This document shows positions 52,952 to 60,933 of a DNA stretch of 64,000 bases, piece by piece. Position numbers and translations under genes: made by a program. How positions within the stretch are numbered: the first letter of the stretch is position 1; every line of letters begins with the position of its first letter. The notes below the pieces were generated by a model. That model searched no databases, was not told the origin of the DNA, and worked only from the letters and a program-made list of their open reading frames with translations. Source of the DNA: Aquabacterium sp. (GTDB lineage: Bacteria; Pseudomonadota; Gammaproteobacteria; Burkholderiales; Burkholderiaceae_C); the NCBI RefSeq assembly GCF_016195855.1, contig NZ_JACPYU010000005.1:1-64000 (forward strand), in the 5' to 3' direction.

Positions 52952-54145
52952 TCAGTAGATGGCGGCACCTGCGCCCACATTGACGGAGGCGTCCTTGAGC
53001 GTCTTGACGATGTACTTGACCTCGTCTTCGTCCAGGTGGGTGTGAAAGGGCAGGGTGAGCGAGCGGTCGGCGATGCGCTCGGTGTTGGGCAGCAGGCCGC
53101 GGTGCCAGCCGCTTTGCTGGTAATGGAACTGCTGGTGCAAGGGCACGCAGTAAATGGCGGACTCCACCGAGTTCGAGTCCATGTCCTCGATGATCTGGTT
53201 GCGTGCACTGCCGGTGAAGCGCTTGCCCAGATGGATCTTGTAGAGCATCCAGTGCACCTCGTCGATGTTCTCGGCGAGATAAGGCGGCTTGATGCCTTCA
53301 AAGCTTTGCATCTGCGTGTGGTACCAGGACTCGACCTGCTTGCGCTTCATCAGGATCTCGTCGATGCGCTTGAGCTGGGCCAGGCCAATGGCCGCGTCCA
53401 GATCGCTCATGCTGGCCTGCCAGGGCACGCGGCTGCCCACCGACACCGAGTTGCGGTCGCTGATGCGGCGCTCGCGCAGGTAGCCCAGCTCGCTGGCGAT
53501 CTTGGGGGCGTCGGTCAGCACCATGCCGCCCTGGCCGCAGCACAGGGCCGAGGGCTGTGAGAAGTCGAAGATGGCCACATCACCAAAGCTGCCGGTGAGC
53601 TGGCCCTGGTAGCGTGAGCCAATGGCTTCGGTGCTGTCCTCAATCAGCTTGAGACCGTGCTGGTCGGCCAGGGCGCGCAGGCCTTGCCAGTCGGCCGGGT
53701 GGCCGTTGACGTTGCTGGCCAGGATGGCCTTGGTGCGCAAGCTGATCTTGTCGGCGGCCTTGGCGGGGTCGATGCAACCGGACCAGTAGTCGATGTCGGC
53801 CAGGATGGGGGTGGCGCCCACGATGGTGATGGCGTGCGCGATCTGGTGCCAGGCGTAAGCCGAGGTGATGACCTCGTCACCCGGGCCGATGCCCATCACC
53901 TTCAAGACCAGGCAGGCACCCAGTGTGCCGCTGGCCACGGCCGCGGCGTGCTGGCGCCCGATGTAGTTGGCCATGGCCTGCTCGAAGCCGGTGACCAGGG
54001 GGCCGGCCGACAGCTGGTTGCTGCGCAAGGTCATCACCACGGCTTCGAGTTCATCGGTGGTGATGTCGGGGTCCGAGAGGACAAGCCAGTTATCTGGCCC
54101 TTCGTCCGTGGTGTTGGCGGCTTCGGTTTGCGTTGGGGTTTCCAT
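52952..54145 (-). CDS. DegT/DnrJ/EryC1-fold protein lacking the PLP lysine, nif-linked
   Basis: 397 residues. Fold type I aminotransferase features: SDPDITTDELEAVVMTLRSNQLSAGPLVTGFEQAMANYIG, ASGTLGACLVLKVMGIGPGDEVITSAYAWHQIAHAITIVGATPILADID, LIEDSTEAIGSRY (Asp170 equivalent to the ring-N Asp). The Schiff-base block, normally SFhxTK...GEGG, reads DFSQPSALCCGQGG, with Ser199 in the lysine position. So it is unlikely to be a normal transaminase. 15 nt before the small orf upstream, 27 nt before SIR2-like. Confidence 0.8.
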   Translation of the reverse strand: METPTQTEAANTTDEGPDNWLVLSDPDITTDELEAVVMTLRSNQLSAGPLVTGFEQAMANYIGRQHAAAVASGTLGACLVLKVMGIGPGDEVITSAYAWHQIAHAITIVGATPILADIDYWSGCIDPAKAADKISLRTKAILASNVNGHPADWQGLRALADQHGLKLIEDSTEAIGSRYQGQLTGSFGDVAIFDFSQPSALCCGQGGMVLTDAPKIASELGYLRERRISDRNSVSVGSRVPWQASMSDLDAAIGLAQLKRIDEILMKRKQVESWYHTQMQSFEGIKPPYLAENIDEVHWMLYKIHLGKRFTGSARNQIIEDMDSNSVESAIYCVPLHQQFHYQQSGWHRGLLPNTERIADRSLTLPFHTHLDEDEVKYIVKTLKDASVNVGAGAAIY

Positions 54146-54160
54146 GGCGGGCCCTTCAGA

Positions 54161-54427
54161 TCAGGCGTTCTGCGTCAGCACGAAGGCCGAGGCCTGCTGG
54201 GGTTCGGCGGTCACCGTCCAGCAATGGCCATCGGTGGACATGAGGTAGATGGCGCGCTCGGGCGTCACCTGCATGGCGGGTTGTTCGCCGCGCATGTCGA
54301 AGGCGTCCAGCACCAGCGCACGCAGCGGCGCAAAGCGCTCGCGGATGGTGGCCGCGGCCGCGCGCACCGTGGCCGACTGGCCCAGGATGCTGGCGGCTTC
54401 ACTCAACTGTTCGCTGGAGATGGCCAT
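54161..54427 (-). CDS. Uncharacterised nif-operon protein
   Basis: 88 residues: MAISSEQLSEAASILGQSATVRAAAATIRERFAPLRALVLDAFDMRGEQPAMQ, then VTPERAIYLMSTDGHCWTVTAEPQQASAFVLTQ. Helical N-terminal half, beta-rich C-terminal half. Only 1 nt separates it from nifT. I do not recognise the family; comparable small genes occur beside nifT in nif clusters, but its role is unknown. Confidence 0.7.
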   Translation of the reverse strand: MAISSEQLSEAASILGQSATVRAAAATIRERFAPLRALVLDAFDMRGEQPAMQVTPERAIYLMSTDGHCWTVTAEPQQASAFVLTQNA

Positions 54428-54428
54428 G

Positions 54429-54650
54429 TCACACCTCCTCGCCGGTCGTGGTGCGCTTGGCCTCGACCGTGATGGGCAGCCGGGTGTCGTCGGGCATCTC
54501 GGGCAGGGCCAGTTGCCAGCCATTGGCCATGGTCACCAGGCCACCCCACATCGTGGGCCGCTCCATGGACACGATGGGCTCTTCCAAGTCCTTCTTGGGG
54601 ATGTAGACAGACAGGATGCCGTCGGCGCCCTTGCGGATCATGACTTTCAT
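54429..54650 (-). CDS. nifT: NifT (FixU-like)
   Basis: 73 residues. MKVMIRKGADGILSVYIPKKDLEEPIVSMERPTMWGGLVTMANGWQLALP is clearly NifT. Small protein of unknown biochemical role that travels with nif genes. Overlaps nifS by 4 nt. The tail TVEAKRTTTGEEV is usual. Confidence 0.95.
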   Translation of the reverse strand: MKVMIRKGADGILSVYIPKKDLEEPIVSMERPTMWGGLVTMANGWQLALPEMPDDTRLPITVEAKRTTTGEEV

Positions 54651-55858
54651 GCAAATACTCCAGTTGAGACTTGGGAAGGGCTTGCCAGCGCTGCACCAGC
54701 AGCAGCGCGTTCGGCCATGAGGGGCGCGAGCTCAAGCGGCAGGCGCTCGATCACGGTCTGGATCTGTTGGGCGGTGGTGTGGGTCGACAGGCTCAGCCGC
54801 ACGGCGCACAAGGCTTCTTCACGCGTGAGGCCCATGGCCATCAACACAGGCGAGGGCTCGTTGCCGCTGGCCGAACAGGCCGCACCGGACGAGGCCATCA
54901 CGCCCATGCGGTCGAGCTTGTGGAGCACCACATCGGCGTGCACATGGCCGAAGCGCAGGTAGCAGGTATTGGGCAGGCGGGCGGCCTGCGCCCCGAAGAT
55001 GACGGTGCCAGGCAGGGCGGCCAACAGGCCTTGTTCCAGCGTCAGGCGCAGGCGGGCTTGCGTGGCCGTGTGCGCCAGCCAGGCCTCGGGCGTCATGGTG
55101 AGCTTCTCGGCGGCGGCGCCCAGGCCCAGGATGCCGGGCAGGTTCTCGGTGCCGCCGCGTCGTGCGCGCTCCTGCGTGCCCATGAAGAGCGCGGGCCAGT
55201 TCAGGCCCTGGCGCACCAGCAGCGCCCCCACGCCTTTGGGTCCATGAAACTTGTGGGCAGACAGGGATACCAGGTCTGCACCGGACTTGGCAAAGTCAAA
55301 GGGCAGCTTGCCGATCAGCTGGGTGGCATCCACGTGCAGCAGGGCGCCTTGTTCATGCGCGAGGCGGGCCAGCTCGCCAATGGGCATCAACACGCCCGTC
55401 TCGTTGTTGGCCGCCATCACCGATACCAGGGACACCTGGGGCGTGATGAGCTGGCGGGCTTGTTCGATGTCGAGCGTGCCGTCCGGCATGAGGCCGATCC
55501 AGTCGACCGCGACCTGCTGGCGTTGTTCCAGATGGCGGGCCAGCTTTTGCACGCCCGCATGCTCGCCTGCGCTCAAGACCAGGCGCTGGCGGCCATTGAA
55601 ACCCACCGCACCGCGCAAGGCGATGTGGTTGGCCTCGGTGGCACCGCTGGTGAACACGACTTCGGCTGGCTTGCAGTTCAGGAAGCGGGCCACCTGTCCG
55701 CGTGCCATGGCCAATGCCTGCTTGGCTTCCTGGCCCATGGCGTGGGAAGACGAGGCATTGGCCCAGGTCTGGCTCAGTGCCAGTGCGATGGCCCCGACCA
55801 CGCCGGTAGACGGTGCCGTGGTCGCGTTGTTGTCCAGGTAGATCCAGTCTGGGTTCAT
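54647..55858 (-). CDS. nifS: NifS cysteine desulfurase
   Basis: 403 residues. WIYLDNNATTAPS, PLP lysine in [20 protein letters not shown], catalytic Cys in SSGAACSASGNEPSPVLMAMG. It makes persulfide for nitrogenase Fe-S clusters. The active-site loop sequence (SSGAACSA.NEPS) is NifS-like and distinguishes it from iscS in the second block. Ends in an Ala/Ser-rich tail. Confidence 0.95.
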   Translation of the reverse strand: MNPDWIYLDNNATTAPSTGVVGAIALALSQTWANASSSHAMGQEAKQALAMARGQVARFLNCKPAEVVFTSGATEANHIALRGAVGFNGRQRLVLSAGEHAGVQKLARHLEQRQQVAVDWIGLMPDGTLDIEQARQLITPQVSLVSVMAANNETGVLMPIGELARLAHEQGALLHVDATQLIGKLPFDFAKSGADLVSLSAHKFHGPKGVGALLVRQGLNWPALFMGTQERARRGGTENLPGILGLGAAAEKLTMTPEAWLAHTATQARLRLTLEQGLLAALPGTVIFGAQAARLPNTCYLRFGHVHADVVLHKLDRMGVMASSGAACSASGNEPSPVLMAMGLTREEALCAVRLSLSTHTTAQQIQTVIERLPLELAPLMAERAAAGAALASPSQVSTGVFA

Positions 55859-55887
55859 GATTCACTCGTGATGGACAGGGCTTGCAA

Positions 55888-56238
55888 TCAAGGCCAGAAC
55901 ACCCGCATGGGGTCCACGCAGATTTCGTCGAGCAGGGGCTGCAGGTGCCGGGACTCGTCATGCAACACCCAGCGGTCGTGCACGTGGTCCTTGAAGTACA
56001 GGGCCCAAGCGTCTTCCACTGGCTCCACCCAGGCAATGTCGATCACGCCGCCATTGGGATCGATGTTGCGCGAGCAGCAGGGGCTGGTGATGACCCAGCC
56101 ACCCCACTCGGATCGCTCGATCTGGGGCTGCACATAGCGGTAGCGCACACGGTGACGCAGGGCACGCTCGATGCGCACGCGGTCCATGTCGTGAATGCGG
56201 GCCGCTTGCCTGGCCTGGGGGATGGGCATGGTGTTCAC
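55888..56238 (-). CDS. Uncharacterised nif-operon protein, DUF3024-like
   Basis: 116 residues from GTG 56238, chosen because GGAGGG lies 7 nt upstream; ATG 56229 is the alternative. RVRIERALRHRVRYRYVQPQIERSEWGGWVITSPCCSRNIDPNGGVIDIAWVE, then WALYFKDHVHDRWVLHDESRHL. Cys-Cys and several His suggest metal or cluster binding. A weak likeness to DUF3024 is noted; not certain. Co-transcribed with nifS and nifZ. Confidence 0.65.
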   Translation of the reverse strand: MNTMPIPQARQAARIHDMDRVRIERALRHRVRYRYVQPQIERSEWGGWVITSPCCSRNIDPNGGVIDIAWVEPVEDAWALYFKDHVHDRWVLHDESRHLQPLLDEICVDPMRVFWP

Positions 56239-56262
56239 GGCTGGGCCCTCCAACGTTGTGGC

Positions 56263-56598
56263 TCAGGCAGTGGCCGTGTCCGGGCTGCTGTCGCTCAGCA
56301 AGCTCAGCTGACCACTTGTTTGCCCCCGTGCATCGGCGAGCATCTGGTCCAGCTCCATGCACAGCAGGATCTCTTCTTCCAGGCAACCGATGACCAGGCC
56401 TCCTTCGAACTCGACCATGTAGACGGGCTGGTTGAGTTCATCGTGGCGGCCCACCTGCACGATTTCGCCTTCGCTGCCGGTCTCCACCAGCACCTCATCG
56501 GGCGCGCGATCGGGGTAGGTGCCGTCATTGACCAGGTCAACCAGGGCCACGACTTGCTGGCCCCACTGGTATTGGGGTTCACGGGGTTCGATCATCAT
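56263..56598 (-). CDS. nifZ: NifZ-family protein, second copy
   Basis: 111 residues. YQWGQQVVALVDLVNDGTYPDRAPDEVLVETGSEGEIVQVGRHDELNQPVYMVEFEGGLVIGCLEEEILL is the NifZ domain. Acts in late P-cluster formation on the MoFe protein. Starts 12 nt after the other nifZ. The tail (SGQLSLLSDSSPDTATA) is variable. Confidence 0.9.
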   Translation of the reverse strand: MMIEPREPQYQWGQQVVALVDLVNDGTYPDRAPDEVLVETGSEGEIVQVGRHDELNQPVYMVEFEGGLVIGCLEEEILLCMELDQMLADARGQTSGQLSLLSDSSPDTATA

Positions 56599-56610
56599 GG
56601 TGGGTCCTTA

Positions 56611-56943
56611 TCAAAGTTCTTTGAGCGCGCCGGCGCGTTCGCCCAGCTGTGCCAGGACGTCGTCGGGCAGGTTGTCCAGGGTCATCAGCTCCTTGGCCCG
56701 CATGCCCACGCGGTAGCCGTATTCGGTGAACTCGACCGCGTAGATGTAGAACTGCTGCAAGAAGGTGCCGATCGACACCACGTAGCCGATGTCGCCCTTC
56801 TTGACCAAGACATCGCCGATGTCCTTGCCGTTGAAGGTGCCGTCGTTGCGGATGGTGGTGCGGCTGACCACGCGTTCGCCAAACACGAAGCGCGGTGGCT
56901 CGGCCACCTCGATCACATCGTCATCTCGGTTGATGTCAGCCAT
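56611..56943 (-). CDS. nifZ: NifZ-family protein, first copy
   Basis: 110 residues. PPRFVFGERVVSRTTIRNDGTFNGKDIGDVLVKKGDIGYVVSIGTFLQQFYIYAVEFTEYGYRVGMRAKELMTL is NifZ-like; the FGERVVSRTTIRNDGT element aligns with QWGQQVVALVDLVNDGT of its neighbour. Start at 56943 overlaps the LRV gene's stop by 8 nt. Confidence 0.9.
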   Translation of the reverse strand: MADINRDDDVIEVAEPPRFVFGERVVSRTTIRNDGTFNGKDIGDVLVKKGDIGYVVSIGTFLQQFYIYAVEFTEYGYRVGMRAKELMTLDNLPDDVLAQLGERAGALKEL

Positions 56944-57715
56944 GAGGGATTCCGGTGTCGTTGAGGCGTTGCAGCACGGCGGCGCGGACTTCGCTGTCCT
57001 CGTCGTGGCGCATGCGCTGGAGCAGGTCGGGCAGGGCACGCTGGACGGTTTCCCAACGCACGATGAGGTCGTCGTCAAAGGCCAGCCGCTCAAGCAGGCC
57101 GACGGGCAGGCGTTGTGCGACGATGCGGCGCACCTCCGGCGCGGGGTCGTCGATCAGGCGCATCAGGGCGGGCATCTCGATGCGCTGGGCCACTTCCTGG
57201 CGCACCACGGATTCGGGGTCGCTGGCCAGCACGGCCAGCAGCGCGGTGGGCAAGCGGCGCGCCACCCATTGGCGCACGCCATAGTCCTCGTCGTGAACCA
57301 TGGCGGGCAGCTTGTCCGTGTCCAGGCGCTGGGCCACACGGATGCGCACTTCGCGGTGCGGGTCCTGGATCAGCTTTTGCAGCGCACGTTGCGGCAGGCG
57401 CAGGGCCAGTTGCAGGCGCACGGTTTCATCGGGGTCCGCCAGCATGCCGGGCAGGTGGAAAACATCGGCATAACGGGCCGAGATGGCACGCACCTCGAAG
57501 TAGGGGTGGTGCAACTGCTCTTTGGCCAGCTCGGGGTGCCAGCGGAAGAAACGGTCGATGCGGCGCGCGTAGCCGTCCTGCATGCAGGCGTGGCCGATCT
57601 CGCAGCCGCCCTGGGCCTTCAGCGCCTGATACGGGCAGGTGCTGCAATCGATGGGCTGGCCATGCCAGTCCATGGCGACGATGTCGCCGGCAGGGGCGCG
57701 TGTGGCGGCCATCAT
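56936..57715 (-). CDS. LRV protein with N-terminal 4Fe-4S motif
   Basis: 259 residues. The N-terminal CSTCPYQALKAQGGCEIGHAC (C-x2-C-x10-C-x5-C) matches the 4Fe-4S region of leucine-rich-variant proteins. About eight LRV/HEAT-like repeats follow: VRQWVARRLPTALLAVLASDPES, VVRQEVAQRIEMPALMRLIDDPAPE and similar. Such proteins recur in nif clusters with nifB/nifZ; function unknown, perhaps as an Fe-S-sensing scaffold. Overlaps the upstream gene by 4 nt. Confidence 0.88.
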   Translation of the reverse strand: MMAATRAPAGDIVAMDWHGQPIDCSTCPYQALKAQGGCEIGHACMQDGYARRIDRFFRWHPELAKEQLHHPYFEVRAISARYADVFHLPGMLADPDETVRLQLALRLPQRALQKLIQDPHREVRIRVAQRLDTDKLPAMVHDEDYGVRQWVARRLPTALLAVLASDPESVVRQEVAQRIEMPALMRLIDDPAPEVRRIVAQRLPVGLLERLAFDDDLIVRWETVQRALPDLLQRMRHDEDSEVRAAVLQRLNDTGIPHG

Positions 57716-58359
57716 GCGCTCCCCCAGCCGCGGTGGGGCAGGCGGCCTTGCGAGCGGGCGCGGGCGTCGTAGTCCTCTTCGGCGTCATCACCAGGATCGT
57801 CGCCGTATTCAGATTGACCACGTTCGGCGCGGGCCAGCACCACGGCGAGCACGGCACCTCCCACGCGGTCTTGCGGATCGAGCTGGCGCAACTCTCCCAG
57901 TGCGGCACGGCCGACCTCGATGTCACCCAGGCGCAGGTTCAGGTAGGCAAAGCCTTTGAGCGTGAACAGGTAAAAGCGCACAGCGGCATCAAAGCGGGCC
58001 TGCTCGTCCGAGATGGGCGGCAGGTCCGCGGCGACCGGGTCCGGATGGCCTGCGGGCAGCAAGGCCGCACGGGCAATGCCCAGTGACTCGCGCGCCACCT
58101 CACGGGCCTCGCGCAGGCGGTGCCCGTAGAAGTGGAAGCGGTACAGCGCGATCAGGGTGGCCGGGTGCGTGGGGGCCAGCGCCCGGGCCTTGAGCAGCAG
58201 GGGCTCGGCCTGGGCGCGGTCCTGCCTGACCAGGCCGGCTGCGGCGATCAGGGCTTCAACCTCGGTGGGCAGGCCTCGGCCCAGCACCGCGCTGTCGAAG
58301 CCCTGCTCGTCCATGAGCGTGACGCCGGGGCCAGTGTCGGGGGCGGCGGTCGCGTTCAT
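57712..58359 (-). CDS. Helical-repeat (TPR-like) nif-operon protein, copy B
   Basis: 215 residues. Helical repeats (QAEPLLLKARALAPTHPATLIALYRFHFYGHRLREAREVARESLGIARAALLP) and RFYLFTLKGFAYLNLRLGDIEVGRAALGELRQLDPQDRVGG. The second block aligns with RFWAFTLKALAFIRLRRKDPESARAYLSKVQELDPQGG of the 18868-19356 protein, so each nif block carries one member. Probably an adaptor for nitrogenase maturation. 19 nt after iscAnif. Confidence 0.75.
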   Translation of the reverse strand: MNATAAPDTGPGVTLMDEQGFDSAVLGRGLPTEVEALIAAAGLVRQDRAQAEPLLLKARALAPTHPATLIALYRFHFYGHRLREAREVARESLGIARAALLPAGHPDPVAADLPPISDEQARFDAAVRFYLFTLKGFAYLNLRLGDIEVGRAALGELRQLDPQDRVGGAVLAVVLARAERGQSEYGDDPGDDAEEDYDARARSQGRLPHRGWGSA

Positions 58360-58378
58360 GTGGGCCTGCCGGTCTGGA

Positions 58379-58801
58379 TCAAGCCAGTGGCCGTGTGGCC
58401 GGGCTCAGCTTGATCGAGCCAATGTCGATCTTGGACACCGAGGGCGGCGCCGAGCTGGCCGCGTCACCGCTGCTGCTGCACGCGCAAGGTGCCGCACCCG
58501 GGTTGACGAAGGTCAGGCCCGACTTGGTCGGGGTGTCGGCGAAGTCCACGATCACGCCATCCAGCAAGGTGCAGGTGTCTGCAGGCATGAAGACCTGGAT
58601 CCCGTTCACTTCGGCGATGGTGTCCCCCGCAGCGGGCTGGGCCTCCACCGTGAACTCCGAGTTGTAGCCGGAGCATCCACCAGGCGTCACGGTGAGGCGA
58701 AAGCCTGCCGTTTCTGGCAGACCTGAAAACTTCACCATGCGCCGAATGAATTTTTCGGCAGCGGGAGACACGGTCCAATTCACCGATGTGATGGGTAGCA
58801 T
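58379..58801 (-). CDS. Nif-specific A-type Fe-S carrier (IscAnif)
   Basis: 140 residues from MLPITSVNWTVSPAAEKFIRRMVKFSG. Ligand Cys: TPGGCSGYNSEF and the C-terminal CACSSSG, the A-type pattern. It may feed clusters to NifB or other nif proteins. The C-terminal 25 residues are an unusual extension (VSKIDIGSIKLSP). Between fdxN and the TPR gene, as in other nifB clusters. Confidence 0.9.
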   Translation of the reverse strand: MLPITSVNWTVSPAAEKFIRRMVKFSGLPETAGFRLTVTPGGCSGYNSEFTVEAQPAAGDTIAEVNGIQVFMPADTCTLLDGVIVDFADTPTKSGLTFVNPGAAPCACSSSGDAASSAPPSVSKIDIGSIKLSPATRPLA

Positions 58802-58815
58802 GATCGTGTCCTTCC

Positions 58816-59010
58816 TCAGACCTTGACGATGCAACCGTCAACCGGGCACACGGCCAGGCATTGGGGCGAATCGAACTGGCCTTCGCACTCCGTGCACTTG
58901 GCCGGGTCGATGATGAAGGTGCCGCCCTTTTCACGGATGGCAACGTTGGGGCACTCGGGTTCACAAGCGGAGCAGCCGGTGCAGGTGGAGGCGATGATCT
59001 TCAGGGACAT
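58816..59010 (-). CDS. fdxN: FdxN 2[4Fe-4S] ferredoxin
   Basis: 64 residues. [12 protein letters not shown] and [18 protein letters not shown] give eight Cys for two clusters, with the longer second loop typical of NifB-linked ferredoxins. Supplies electrons to NifB for NifB-co formation. Lies 59 nt after nifB. Confidence 0.95.
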   Translation of the reverse strand: MSLKIIASTCTGCSACEPECPNVAIREKGGTFIIDPAKCTECEGQFDSPQCLAVCPVDGCIVKV

Positions 59011-59069
59011 GGTGGTTCTCCTTCAAGGGCTGTAGGGCAGGGGGCGACGCCGTGAGGCGTCTGGGGGAT

Positions 59070-60656
59070 TCAAGCGGCTTCAGCGGTGTAGGCACCCTGG
59101 CGGATCGAGGCATCGCCGCGAGGCTGATGGGTGATCTCGCCGCGGGCGATGCGGCCGGTGTAGTCGGCAAACCAGCTCAGTGCGGCCTTCTCGATGAACT
59201 CGTGGGCAAAGGCGTCTACTGGTTCGATGCCGGCGGCCTTGAGCTCGTCACGCGGGCAGGCACCGATCTTGGCCACCAGCACGGCGTGGCAGTCGTTGAT
59301 GGCCTTGACGATGGAGGGCAGTTGCTCGTCTTCGCCATAACCGCCCTGGCAGTACAGGTCCACACGGCGGTGGCCGACGAACAGGGCTTCGGCAGCCGAG
59401 ACCTCGAAGATCTGGAACTCGGTGGCGTGCCCGAAGTGCAGGTTGACGCGACCGTGGCCTTCGGTGGCCACCGCCACGAGCACCTTCATGTCGGGGGCCA
59501 CTTCACCCATCTGGGCCTTGGCGCTTTCCAGGGCTTCGATCTTGGCGGCGTGCTGCGACTGGCGCTCTTCTTCGACCTTGTCCTGGTAGCTCTTGCGCTT
59601 GTCCAGGTCGTAGACGATTTCCATCTCTTCGATCTTGTCGAGCGTGAACTCTTCAGAGCGGTCTTCACCCAGCAGGCCCACCGCGTCCGCGCGGCATTGC
59701 CTGCAATGGCGCATCAGATTCGCGCCGCCCATGCAGGCGTCCTGCACGGCCTTGAGCTCCTGCGCGGTCGGGCCACGCTGGCCGGTCAGGCCGAACACGG
59801 TGCCGTGCTCGGCTTCCGAGATCAGCGGCATGATGTTGTGCAGGAAGGCCCCGCGCTTCTTGACTTCGCGGTTCACCTCGATCAGGTGCTCGTCGTTGAT
59901 GCCGGGGATCAGCACCGAGTTGATCTTGGTGAGCACGCCGCGTGCGGTCAGCATTTCCAGGCCAAGCATCTGGCGCTCGTGCAGGATCCGGGCGGCTTCG
60001 TAGCCCGTCACGCGCTTGTGGTCCCAGAAGATCCAGGGGTAGATCTTCTCGCCCACGGCCGGGTCCACCATGTTGATGGTGATGGTGACGTGGTCGATGT
60101 TGTACTTGCAGATCTCGTCGACCAGGTCGGGCAGGGCCAGGCCATTGGTGGAGATGCACAGCTTGATGTCCGGGGCCGATTCCTGCAGCATGCGGAAGGT
60201 GTCGAAGGTCTTCTTGGGGTTGGCCAGGGAGTCGCCAGGGCCTGCCACGCCCAACACCGTCATCTGCGGGATCTCGCTGGCCACGGCCAGCACCTTCTTG
60301 ACGGCCTGCTCGGGCGTGAGCTTTTGCGAGACCACACCGGGGCGCGACTCGTTGGAGCAGTCGTACTTGCGGTTGCAGTAGTTGCACTGGATGTTGCAGG
60401 CCGGGGCCACGGCCACGTGCATGCGGGCATAGTGGTGGTGGGCCTCTTCGGAGTAGCAGGGATGGTTCTTGACCTTGTCCCAGATCTCTTGTGGCATGTC
60501 ATCGGGCCCGCCCGACGAGCCGCAACTGGCCTTGCCTTCGCCGCCGGTGGTGCCGCAGCCTCCTCCGGATGAAACTGGTTCGACTGGTGCGCCCAGGGGG
60601 CGGATTTGACCGATGCCGATGAAGGCCGTTGAGGCCAGTGATGACGATGCGTCCAT
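59070..60656 (-). CDS. nifB: NifB, radical SAM FeMo-co biosynthesis protein
   Basis: 528 residues. Radical SAM Cys motif [15 protein letters not shown] (C-x3-C-x2-C); NifB-specific Cys near [16 protein letters not shown] and at the CRQC patch. The C-terminal NifX-like domain has [28 protein letters not shown]. Builds NifB-co, the 8Fe-9S-carbide core. The N-terminal Cys/Gly-rich stretch ([18 protein letters not shown]) is a variable leader. Lead gene of the third nif block. Confidence 0.97.
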   Translation of the reverse strand: MDASSSLASTAFIGIGQIRPLGAPVEPVSSGGGCGTTGGEGKASCGSSGGPDDMPQEIWDKVKNHPCYSEEAHHHYARMHVAVAPACNIQCNYCNRKYDCSNESRPGVVSQKLTPEQAVKKVLAVASEIPQMTVLGVAGPGDSLANPKKTFDTFRMLQESAPDIKLCISTNGLALPDLVDEICKYNIDHVTITINMVDPAVGEKIYPWIFWDHKRVTGYEAARILHERQMLGLEMLTARGVLTKINSVLIPGINDEHLIEVNREVKKRGAFLHNIMPLISEAEHGTVFGLTGQRGPTAQELKAVQDACMGGANLMRHCRQCRADAVGLLGEDRSEEFTLDKIEEMEIVYDLDKRKSYQDKVEEERQSQHAAKIEALESAKAQMGEVAPDMKVLVAVATEGHGRVNLHFGHATEFQIFEVSAAEALFVGHRRVDLYCQGGYGEDEQLPSIVKAINDCHAVLVAKIGACPRDELKAAGIEPVDAFAHEFIEKAALSWFADYTGRIARGEITHQPRGDASIRQGAYTAEAA

Positions 60657-60702
60657 TTGGTTTCCCCGTCAATGGGCCGAGGGCCCGGAATGAAGGGCCT
60701 TT

Positions 60703-60718
60703 TGCCATTTCCGTGCCA
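60703..60718 (-). promoter_or_regulatory. Sigma-54 promoter of nifB
   Basis: Minus-strand TGGCAC-GGAAA-TGGCA, one mismatch to TGGCAC-N5-TTGCA with the invariant GG and GC kept. The -12 end is 46 nt before the nifB start. It would drive the whole nifB-to-amine-oxidase series, as gaps are short throughout. Confidence 0.8.
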
Positions 60719-60813
60719 CCTTTCTCAGCACGGAAAATCAAGCACTTAGCGGGCTTTTGACGTCAATGGATGGGATGCGTGAATGCTTTGGTACATGCCT
60801 TGTCGCAAGGCGC

Positions 60814-60829
60814 TGTCATGCTTCTGACA
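60814..60829. promoter_or_regulatory. NifA upstream activator site (TGT-N10-ACA)
   Basis: TGT-catgcttctg-ACA is an exact NifA-type UAS. It lies about 95 bp upstream of the nifB -24 element and about 43 bp upstream of the nifQ one, so one bound NifA could serve both divergent promoters. Confidence 0.8.
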
Positions 60830-60871
60830 AAGCTGACATGGCTGGCATGACGCTTTGTTGTGCATCGGGCT

Positions 60872-60887
60872 CGGCACGTGTCTTGCA
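60872..60887 (+). promoter_or_regulatory. Sigma-54 promoter of nifQ
   Basis: CGGCAC-GTGTC-TTGCA has one change (C for T at the first base) from the RpoN consensus. Its -12 end lies 46 nt upstream of the nifQ start. Confidence 0.75.
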
Positions 60888-60933
60888 CGTTCTTCAGGTG
60901 TCTTACAGCCGCACGCACGGCCGGGAGTTGCAC

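Noticed and set aside
60844-60860. Second candidate sigma-54 element (TGGCAT-gacgc-TTTGT) before nifQ
   Set aside because: The -12 part lacks the invariant GC; the site at 60872-60887 is much better and ideally spaced.
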